Shown here: in pieces, positions 1-5,279 of the stretch | Layout of the letters: each line of letters opens with the position of its first letter | Position numbering within the stretch: the first letter of the stretch is position 1 | NCBI GenBank assembly: GCA_019245555.1 | Contig: JAFARH010000420.1 | Location: 1-7,828 of the forward strand | From: Betaproteobacteria bacterium | GTDB taxonomy: Bacteria; Pseudomonadota; Gammaproteobacteria; Burkholderiales; SG8-39 | Length of the DNA: 7,828 nucleotides | Direction: 5' to 3' | Notes under the pieces: model-generated | What the model was told of the DNA's origin: nothing | The model's input: the letters and a program-made list of their open reading frames with translations, nothing else | Databases searched by the model: none | Made by a program: the position numbers and the translations under genes

Positions 1-251
1 GGGATGCGCCGATATACGAGCACGACGTGAATTACGGGAACCTTAAGGCGGCGGGCATGATCCAGCGCGGCCTTGGCATTCTTGATGACGCGCACCGCAT
101 CCTCGGGTTTCGCAGGCATGGTCGCGACATCCATATCTAGATGGCCGCGGTGCATGTCGATAGTAATGATCGCGGTCTCGGCTGTCTTCAGCTCGAGCTG
201 CTTGTAAAGACCCTGCACCAGGGTGGAACGGTCGACGATCGGTACATTCAT
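1..251 (-). CDS. Isochorismatase-family cysteine hydrolase, N-terminal part (cut by left edge)
   Basis: The first 83 residues are visible; the rest lies left of the window. After a roughly 22-residue leader comes the first beta strand of the isochorismatase-like fold, TAIITIDMHRGH. Its Asp32 matches the catalytic aspartate of this family's Asp-Lys-Cys triad; the lysine and cysteine would be outside the window. A helix follows (about 50-69) and then a second strand, VPVIHVVLVYRR, also typical. Known members cleave amides or vinyl ethers (nicotinamidase, N-carbamoylsarcosine amidase, maleamate amidohydrolase, isochorismatase); the substrate here is unknown. The ATG shares one base with the TAA of the upstream isomerase gene (TAATG), with GGAGG nine bases ahead of it (261-265). 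It is therefore the third gene of the operon that starts at 2583 and is probably translationally coupled. Family call is good; subfamily open. Confidence 0.85.
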   Translation of the reverse strand, partial: MNVPIVDRSTLVQGLYKQLELKTAETAIITIDMHRGHLDMDVATMPAKPEDAVRVIKNAKAALDHARRLKVPVIHVVLVYRRI

Positions 252-907
252 TAGTGGTGGCCTCCGGCGCCCTGCTGCTTCAATGGGTGTGCGCGACTGA
301 ACGCCTCGTTTTCCATGCACTGGTTGTAGATGCGCATCACTGTCGGCACGCCCGACGTGTCGCAGTTGAAGTAGGCGAGCGCGCCGATCACCTGCGATGC
401 GACACAGATGTCGGCCATGGTCAGCTCGTTGCCATGGCAGAAGCGGCCGGTTTCCTTTTCGCGCCCGAGATGGCCCTCGATTGCCTCCAGCGCCCGCATC
501 GTCCAATGCGCGAGCCAGCGGTTGCGCGCGGCCTCGTCCTGGCGCATCTCCTTCTCGAGGTAGGTCCGGATCCGCGGCGTGATCAGCGGATGTCCATCCG
601 CCGCGGCGATGAGCGACAAGCCGCGCACGCGAGCGCGACCGCGCGGATCCTTCGGTAGCAGCGCGGGCTGCGGATGCGATTCGTCCAGGTACTCGATGAT
701 TGCGAGCGACTGGAAGAGCGGCGGCCCCCCTTCGTCGAGGATCAGCGCCGGCACCACGCCTTGCGGGTTCACCGCGAGGTAGTCGTCGGTGTTCTGCTTG
801 CCCTTCAGGAGGTCGATGGAAATATCCTCGGCCTTGAGGTTCTTCAGCCCCATTGCAACGCGCACGCGGTAGGTCGCGAGCGAACGCCAGAATCCGTAAA
901 GTTTCAT
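251..907 (-). CDS. Zeta-like glutathione S-transferase family isomerase (maleylpyruvate/maleylacetoacetate isomerase type)
   Basis: A full-length, 218-residue cytosolic GST. The thioredoxin-like N-terminal domain (about 1-80) has the cis-proline at V52-P53 and the glutathione-binding pair Q66-S67. The helical C-terminal domain (about 88-210) follows, with the N-capping segment LTMADICVAS. Zeta enzymes use glutathione to isomerise maleylacetoacetate or maleylpyruvate to the fumaryl form in tyrosine, homogentisate or gentisate breakdown. The first loop reads FWRSLATYRVRVAM where classical zeta GSTs have a Ser-Ser-Cys motif. Ser9 is kept, but the second Ser and the Cys are Leu and Ala. From memory this resembles bacterial NagL maleylpyruvate isomerase (FWRSGTSHRLRIAL), as does HPLITPRI at 106-113, so Arg8, His106 and Arg112 may hold a dicarboxylate substrate. 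The ATG overlaps the TGA of the upstream hydrolase by four bases (ATGA). No strong ribosome site precedes it, so coupling is likely. No gentisate or homogentisate dioxygenase is visible, so the substrate is not fixed. Confidence 0.85.
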   Translation of the reverse strand: MKLYGFWRSLATYRVRVAMGLKNLKAEDISIDLLKGKQNTDDYLAVNPQGVVPALILDEGGPPLFQSLAIIEYLDESHPQPALLPKDPRGRARVRGLSLIAAADGHPLITPRIRTYLEKEMRQDEAARNRWLAHWTMRALEAIEGHLGREKETGRFCHGNELTMADICVASQVIGALAYFNCDTSGVPTVMRIYNQCMENEAFSRAHPLKQQGAGGHH

Positions 908-2583
908 GGGATCACCGGTAGTAGGAGGTAGGAGTCGGCAAGGTGCAGGGTCGTACGGCCGCCAAAGAGAGCGGCCGGCCGATCGCGCGGATCATCGTGC
1001 AGGAACGGACCGCAACCACGGAGCTCGTTCTTGAAGTTGGAGAGCTTGGCGCCAGTCGATTTCTGCCACTCGTAATCGCGTCCTCGCACACTGAGCGCCA
1101 GACGATAGCCCGCCGGCACCACGATCGAGGTCGGCCAGAGCTCGATGTCGAGCGTCACCGGCTGCCCGGGCTTGAGTGGCTGCTTCTCATCGTGCGTATG
1201 GTAGGGACGCCAGGGCTGGGAAAGCTCCGGATCGAGCTTGCGATGCGATGCGCGCAGCCACCCCTGCGCAATCGGTGTGTGAGGATCGATCGCGCCCATG
1301 AAGGTGACTTCGCGCAGGTCCGGCGTGAACACGCGGAAGACGAGGAATAGATCGGCGTCTGCCGTGCTGGAGGAGACCGTCAGGCGAGCAGCAATGGGGC
1401 CAGTGATCTCCGTCTGCTTCTGCACCGGCTCGGAGATGAACGTGACGCCGTCGCCCATGGCATCGAACTCAACCGTGCCCTGTCCCGGGTCCGGCCGCAG
1501 GAGCGCACCCGGATGCGGATAGGTCTTGGTCCACTGGGTGCGCGCGATCGGCCACTCTTTCTCGTGGCGCTCGACGAACTTGTCGACGTGACGAACCTGC
1601 AGCTGCACGCGCGGCTGCTTTGGCCAGTCGCCCTCGCCTTTCAGGTAGTGATCGAAAAAGCGGAGCTGCAGCTCGCGCCCATAGTCGGTATAGAAGTGCG
1701 TCCAGTGCTCGATGCCGTGCGCCTCGAGCCACTTCTCTTTCGATGCAGCGCGGACGAAGCCTTCGAAGTTGCCGCGCGGATGCAATCCCTGGCCGCCCCA
1801 ATTTGCCGCCGACAGGAATGGGACGGTAATGCGATCCCATTTGGGCGAGCGAGCCTTGTGGTAATCGTCGTCCAGCGGATGCGCGAGGATGTCGTCGCCG
1901 AAGTCGCAGCGATTCTTCTGCAGCTCGCGGTCCGACAGGGTTTCATCGCCGCAAACCAGCTTCCCGGTGGCGCGGCTGCGCGGCCCGCGCTCACCCAAAC
2001 CGTACTGCACCGTCTTCACCTGCATGTCGTACCAGTTCGCCCAGAACGTGCACAGGATGCCGCCGTGGTGCGTCATGTCGCGATACCAGTCGGCTGCGCC
2101 TTCCCAAATGCACATCGCGGTAAGGTGCGGCGGTTGGAGCGACGCGACATGCCACTGGTTGATGCCGTAGTACGAGATGCCATTGAGGCCGACTTTTCCG
2201 GTCGACCAGGCTTGAGTGCCCGACCACTCGATGCAGTCGTAGAAATCCTTCGTCTCGCGCGGTGAGAAGTGATCGATGAATCCTGGCGAGCGGCCCGCGC
2301 CGCGCGAATCGACGCGCACGCATGCGTAGCCTTCCGGCACCCATTTCTCCGGATCGACGACTTCCCAGCTCTGGTAGAGGTTGCTCGAGCCGGCGGCAAC
2401 ATCGGGATGCTCGGCGATCATCCGCTGCCACGCGCTCGGATAGCCGTCCTGGAACGCGAGGCCTTTGGCGTAAGGGCCGTAGGTGAGGATGACCGGGTGC
2501 TTGCCGTCGTCCGGACGAAAGACATCGGCCCGCAAAACGAGGCCGTCGTCCATCTTGATCGGGACGTCCCACTCGATACGCAA
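904..2583 (-). CDS. CocE/NonD family alpha/beta hydrolase (peptidase S15-like)
   Basis: A 559-residue serine hydrolase of the CocE/NonD group, related to cocaine esterase, glutaryl-7-ACA acylase and X-Pro dipeptidyl peptidase. These cleave esters or amides through an acyl-serine. The N-terminal strand region reads DVPIKMDDGLVLRADVFRP. It is followed by YGPYAKG (oxyanion region), CVRVDSRGAGRSPG (90-101), and the nucleophile elbow GISYYG (135-140) with Ser137. The likely catalytic histidine is His296 in EHWTHFY, followed by the family's FFDHYLKGEG. From about residue 380 a jelly-roll C-terminal domain runs to the end (ADADLFLVFRVF and GYRLALSVRGRDYEW). At the place where CocE has its catalytic Asp (usually GWYD) this protein has ANWGGQGLHPRGNFEGF, so the acid must come from elsewhere. 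There is no signal peptide, so it is probably cytoplasmic. It starts with TTG at 2583, chosen because the family N-terminus begins there and a very strong ribosome site precedes it. It is the first gene of the minus-strand operon. Confidence 0.9.
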   Translation of the reverse strand: MRIEWDVPIKMDDGLVLRADVFRPDDGKHPVILTYGPYAKGLAFQDGYPSAWQRMIAEHPDVAAGSSNLYQSWEVVDPEKWVPEGYACVRVDSRGAGRSPGFIDHFSPRETKDFYDCIEWSGTQAWSTGKVGLNGISYYGINQWHVASLQPPHLTAMCIWEGAADWYRDMTHHGGILCTFWANWYDMQVKTVQYGLGERGPRSRATGKLVCGDETLSDRELQKNRCDFGDDILAHPLDDDYHKARSPKWDRITVPFLSAANWGGQGLHPRGNFEGFVRAASKEKWLEAHGIEHWTHFYTDYGRELQLRFFDHYLKGEGDWPKQPRVQLQVRHVDKFVERHEKEWPIARTQWTKTYPHPGALLRPDPGQGTVEFDAMGDGVTFISEPVQKQTEITGPIAARLTVSSSTADADLFLVFRVFTPDLREVTFMGAIDPHTPIAQGWLRASHRKLDPELSQPWRPYHTHDEKQPLKPGQPVTLDIELWPTSIVVPAGYRLALSVRGRDYEWQKSTGAKLSNFKNELRGCGPFLHDDPRDRPAALFGGRTTLHLADSYLLLPVIP

Positions 2584-2589
2584 AACGAA

Positions 2590-2597
2590 CCTCCTCC
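2590..2597 (-). promoter_or_regulatory. Strong ribosome-binding site fixing the TTG start of the CocE/NonD hydrolase
   Basis: On the minus strand this reads GGAGGAGG and ends six bases before the TTG at 2583-2581. The next in-frame ATG is codon 11, inside the conserved N-terminal strand, so it would truncate the family core and has no comparable site. The near-perfect Shine-Dalgarno may compensate for the weak initiator codon. Confidence 0.7.
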
Positions 2598-2604
2598 GCG
2601 CCCG

Positions 2605-2633
2605 ATTTCAGCCCGCAGGGCGGGGCATGTCAA
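2605..2633 (-). promoter_or_regulatory. Predicted sigma70-type promoter for the hydrolase-isomerase-isochorismatase operon
   Basis: On the minus strand a perfect -35 box TTGACA (2633-2628) is followed, after a 17-base spacer, by TGAAAT (2610-2605), which matches four of six -10 positions. Transcription would begin near 2598, giving a leader of about 15 bases that holds little more than the ribosome site. It lies in the only gap between the two minus-strand operons, where a promoter is expected. The spacer carries the inverted repeat at 2611-2621. This is a prediction from hexamer match, spacing and position only. Confidence 0.5.
2611..2621. repeat. Short inverted repeat inside the promoter spacer
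   Basis: GCCC-GCA-GGGC, a perfect four-base-arm inverted repeat with a three-base centre, sits wholly between the predicted -35 and -10 boxes of the minus-strand operon promoter. It could be part of an operator. It could equally be the remains of a terminator for the upstream operon, or chance in GC-rich DNA. No U-tract follows it on either strand, which argues against an intrinsic terminator. Confidence 0.3.
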
Positions 2634-2646
2634 CCCAATGAGCGAA

Positions 2647-3192
2647 TCACTTCATTCGTAGCTTCTTGTTCTTCGCGAGCCGCGCCAGCGCCTCTTCCAG
2701 GCGGCGTGTTCGCGTCTCATCCTTCTTGGCTGTCGCTATCCACGCTACGTAATGGCGGCGGTACGAAGGCGCAAGGCGCACGAAGTTCTCGCGAGCCTTC
2801 GCGTTTCCGGCGAGCGCAAGCCGGAAGTCAGGCGGAATGGGGATGCGCCGTTGCATGAGCGGCACATACGCCTTCACGCCCTTCTCCATCTTGGCGAGGC
2901 CGGCGGCGGTCATGAGCCCTTCGCGCTTCAAGCGCCGGACGCGCTCGAGATTGATCGCCGACCAGTGGCCCGTGCTGACGCGCGGGCAGAGCTTGCGCGC
3001 ATAGCGCCTATCGTCGAGCCGACGGATAGTGGTATCGATCCAGCCGAAGCAGAGCGCCTCTTCGACTGTCTCGTCGTAAGTCATCCCCTTCGCCGGCTTG
3101 TAATACACCACCCACAGTCCCGCATGGCTCGCGTGGTTTCGCTCAAGCCACGCACGCCACTTCGCCCGCGTGGCGAAGTACAGTTCTTTCAC
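2647..3192 (-). CDS. YdeI/OmdA (OmpD-associated) family protein
   Basis: A 181-residue soluble protein of the YdeI/OmdA group, normally about 190 residues. The N-terminal part (1-55) has the family pattern of a helix rich in Trp and charged residues, then GLWVVYYKPAKG and EEALCFGWIDTTIRRLD. The signature continues with P70-R71 and W77-S78-x-x-N81. The C-terminal part (about 118-181) carries the IPIPPDFRLALAGNAKARENF stretch and a very basic tail (KNKKLRMK). The biochemical role of the family is not settled; some members have been linked to outer-membrane or antimicrobial-peptide phenotypes. The start is a GTG at 3192-3190 that shares a base with the TAG of the upstream membrane-protein gene (TAGTG). 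No ribosome site precedes it, so translation probably depends on re-initiation. A longer in-frame reading up to 3579 is antisense-free but only shadows the membrane gene in another frame. Confidence 0.8.
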   Translation of the reverse strand: MKELYFATRAKWRAWLERNHASHAGLWVVYYKPAKGMTYDETVEEALCFGWIDTTIRRLDDRRYARKLCPRVSTGHWSAINLERVRRLKREGLMTAAGLAKMEKGVKAYVPLMQRRIPIPPDFRLALAGNAKARENFVRLAPSYRRHYVAWIATAKKDETRTRRLEEALARLAKNKKLRMK

Positions 3193-3602
3193 TACGCGGG
3201 CTTGCGGTACATGAACGCGGCAATCGCGCCCAGGACCAGCACGAGGATGCCGTCGAACACGATTTGCTTCGCCACTGTCCCGCCGGGGATCGGCTGAACC
3301 ACGAAGTAGATGAGATAGAGCGGCACGGTGGTCAGGAAGAGGACCGCCACGCCAAAGCGCAATCCCTGCCCAAGCCACGGCCTCGCCTCGACGCCGCGCG
3401 CGTAGATCCACACGAATGCACCCGACAGGAAGATATGCGCGAGGATCATGAGCGGGAAGAACTGCTGCGCATCCGCTTCCTTGCGGAAGAGATTCGGTAG
3501 TGCCGAGTAATCGTCGTGGAGCAGTACGCCATGCACGACAAAACTGCCGAGGAACCACGCGATGAAGAGCACCAGCCATGCCACGAGAAAGCGCTTGTTC
3601 AT
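3192..3602 (-). CDS. Small integral membrane protein with four predicted helices, function unknown
   Basis: A 136-residue protein with four hydrophobic segments at about 5-27, 48-68, 80-102 and 111-132, short loops and a positively charged N-terminus (MNKR). It should sit in the inner membrane with both ends probably inside. The only sizeable loop (28-47, HDDYSALPNLFRKEADAQQF) is polar and lies between helices 1 and 2. I recognise similar uncharacterised proteins in proteobacteria but no named function. The ATG at 3602 is chosen because the hydrophobic protein begins there. It overlaps the TGA of the upstream hydrolase by four bases, and GGGAGA lies just ahead of it. An upstream in-frame extension to 3701 would run through the hydrolase gene and adds a non-membrane arginine-rich stretch, so it was discarded. 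It is coupled downstream to the YdeI-family gene. Confidence 0.8.
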   Translation of the reverse strand: MNKRFLVAWLVLFIAWFLGSFVVHGVLLHDDYSALPNLFRKEADAQQFFPLMILAHIFLSGAFVWIYARGVEARPWLGQGLRFGVAVLFLTTVPLYLIYFVVQPIPGGTVAKQIVFDGILVLVLGAIAAFMYRKPA

Positions 3603-4414
3603 AGTTGTCTCCCTTTGAGCCACTGACTCACGATTGCGGAGACGGCCCCTTCCCGCCCCCGGTAGAAATGATCGCACTGCGGCACGATTTCCACATCGCA
3701 CTTGCCGCCGCAGCGCCGCGCGAACTCCTCCGCCGGATAGAGATCCCTGGGTTCCTGGCCGCCGCGCAGGTAGAGAACCGGGCAGCGGATCTTCGGTGCG
3801 AGCTCGAGGATATCCGGACAGTTGGCCAGGTCGAGAAAGCTCGCCGCGCTAGTTACGTACCACCAGCCGGGCAGAAGCATGAGCTCGCGCCCCTTCCCCT
3901 CCGCCACCATTCGCTCCGCCTGGGCGGTCAACTCGAGTAGCCGCTCGCCGGCGAGCAGCCCGGATTCGCTCGCGATCGGCACCATGTTCTTTCCGCCGCA
4001 GTGCGCCGAAAGGAGGACCAGAGCGGGCGTCTCCTGATGGTCGGCCACGTGACGCACCGCGAGCATGCCGCCATTGCTATGCCCGATGACCACCGGACGC
4101 GGGAAGCCTCGTTGCGCCAGCCATTGGGCGGCGTAGCGGTTGTCGGCAACGGCTTCGGCGATGGTCTGGAACGCGGCGCCTTCGGCGGCACGGGAGTCGC
4201 GAATGGCGAGGATGTCGTGGCCGCGGCGGTTGAAAGCAAGGCAAGCCAATCCCAATTCAGTGAGCGCCGGCGGCAGGAATCGCGGCGCGCCGCTGTAGAA
4301 ATTCATCGTGTTGCCGTGAAACAGAAGGGCGGCCCCGGTGCGCTTACTACCCTCGGGCTCGTACCATGCGCCCTCCAGCGGCACGGTGTCCGTTGGTATG
4401 GAGACAAGCGACAT
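3599..4414 (-). CDS. Alpha/beta hydrolase family protein
   Basis: A 271-residue single-domain alpha/beta hydrolase. The oxyanion-hole strand is LLFHGNTMNFY (30-40), followed by CLAFNRRGHD (58-67). The nucleophile elbow is GHSNGG (111-116) with Ser113. The strand carrying the acid is CPVLYLRGGQEPRD (211-224), with Glu221 or Asp224 as candidates. The histidine is His249 in QCDHFYRG. No lid domain larger than about 60 residues and no signal peptide is seen, so it is probably a cytoplasmic esterase, thioesterase or amidase of unknown substrate. The start is set at the ATG whose CATG is shared with the opposing reductase start. The protein beginning MSLVSIPTDTVPLEG fits the family, but no ribosome site is visible, and ATGs at 4426 and 4435 would only lengthen the overlap. 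It leads a coupled three-gene unit. The triad is clear; the specificity is not. Confidence 0.85.
   Translation of the reverse strand: MSLVSIPTDTVPLEGAWYEPEGSKRTGAALLFHGNTMNFYSGAPRFLPPALTELGLACLAFNRRGHDILAIRDSRAAEGAAFQTIAEAVADNRYAAQWLAQRGFPRPVVIGHSNGGMLAVRHVADHQETPALVLLSAHCGGKNMVPIASESGLLAGERLLELTAQAERMVAEGKGRELMLLPGWWYVTSAASFLDLANCPDILELAPKIRCPVLYLRGGQEPRDLYPAEEFARRCGGKCDVEIVPQCDHFYRGREGAVSAIVSQWLKGRQL
4400..4404 (+). promoter_or_regulatory. Ribosome-binding site that fixes the reductase start at 4413
   Basis: GGAGA ends eight bases before the ATG at 4413. It supports this start over an in-frame ATG at 4338, which would add 25 residues with no resemblance to the reductase family and push further into the opposing hydrolase gene. 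The protein beginning MKIGIAGIGKMG starts exactly on the Rossmann first strand, as family members do. Confidence 0.65.
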
Positions 4415-5279
4415 GAAAATCGGCATCGCAGGCATCGGAAAAATGGGCGCGGCGATCGCGGCGCGGCTCTCGAGCGTCGGGCACGAGATGATGGTCTGGA
4501 ACCGCAACGCCGACAAGGCGAAAGCGACTGGCCTGAAAGTGGCGCAGACGCCAGCGGATCTCGCCGCCGGATCGGACATCGTGATCAGCATCCTTGCGGA
4601 CGCGACAGCGGTGAATGCGGTCTTCGATCAGATGAAGCCGGCGATGAAAGGCAAGCTTTTCATCGAGATGAGCACGGTGCGGCCGGAAGTGCCAAAGGCA
4701 CTCGCGGACAAGGTGCGTGCCGCGGGCGGCGCCTTCATCGAATGTCCCGTAGGCGGCACGGTCGGGCCCGCCAAGGAAGGCAAGCTCTTCGGCTTCGTCG
4801 GCGGCGAGCCGGCCGATGTGGAGCGCGCAAAACCGGTGCTCGACCAGATGTGCCGCCGGGTGGAGCACGTGGGTCCCGTCGGCGCGGGCGCGCGCATGAA
4901 GCTCGCGATCAACCTGCCGCTTCTCGTCTACTGGCAGTCGCTCGGCGAGGCGCTCTCGCTCGTGCGCGACCTCAAGATCGAGCCGGCGCGGCTCATGGAC
5001 ATCCTCGCCGATACGTCGGGCGCGGCCAGCATGATGAAGAACCGCGCACCGATCATCGCCGCGGCACTGGGTGGGAAAGAGCCGGCCGTCACGTCGAATG
5101 TCGACACCATGCGGAAGGACCTCTCGCAGATGGTGGCCGAGATCCACGCCCTTGGCCGGCAAGCGCCGATCACCGAGCGTGCGCTCGAGTGCTTCGAGCA
5201 TGCGTCGAAGCAAGGCCTCGGCGGCAAGGATTGCGTGATGCTGCCGGTCAGCTGGAGCTCGAAGCCTCAGAAGCTCTAG
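4413..5279 (+). CDS. NAD(P)-dependent oxidoreductase, 3-hydroxyisobutyrate dehydrogenase family
   Basis: A 288-residue beta-hydroxyacid dehydrogenase, the usual length for the family. The N-terminal Rossmann domain (1-160) opens with MKIGIAGIGKMG. The dinucleotide glycines are G7, G9 and G12, and NRN at 31-33 after the second strand suggests NADP(H) preference. Substrate-loop residues are CPVGGTVGPAKEGKL (111-125); most members have Ser at the first Gly of PVGG, so Ser is replaced here. The catalytic lysine is Lys163 in GARMKLAIN, with Asn167 four residues on. The all-helical C-terminal domain runs from about 164 to the end. The family oxidises 3-hydroxyisobutyrate, D-glycerate or gamma-hydroxybutyrate, or reduces the semialdehydes. 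It is the only plus-strand gene between two minus-strand ones. It overlaps the divergent hydrolase start by two bases and the convergent amidohydrolase stop by four, so it must be transcribed alone from a promoter inside the hydrolase gene. Confidence 0.9.
   Translation: MKIGIAGIGKMGAAIAARLSSVGHEMMVWNRNADKAKATGLKVAQTPADLAAGSDIVISILADATAVNAVFDQMKPAMKGKLFIEMSTVRPEVPKALADKVRAAGGAFIECPVGGTVGPAKEGKLFGFVGGEPADVERAKPVLDQMCRRVEHVGPVGAGARMKLAINLPLLVYWQSLGEALSLVRDLKIEPARLMDILADTSGAASMMKNRAPIIAAALGGKEPAVTSNVDTMRKDLSQMVAEIHALGRQAPITERALECFEHASKQGLGGKDCVMLPVSWSSKPQKL

Noticed and set aside
586..601. Inverted repeat GCGGATG-TC-CATCCGC
   Set aside because: It lies within the isomerase coding region, is isolated and has no U-tract. 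Short dyads like this are expected by chance at this base composition.
1513..2265. A 250-codon plus-strand frame antisense to the CocE/NonD hydrolase
   Set aside because: It lies wholly inside a gene with a full set of family motifs, has no ribosome site of note, and its composition mirrors the codon pattern of the opposite strand.
3193..3579. N-terminal extension of the YdeI-family gene, giving 310 residues
   Set aside because: The extra residues are the membrane gene read in another frame. The family domain begins right at the GTG at 3192.
4415..4591. 59-residue N-terminal extension of the alpha/beta hydrolase
   Set aside because: It would lie antisense to the reductase's Rossmann motif and has no resemblance to the hydrolase family.
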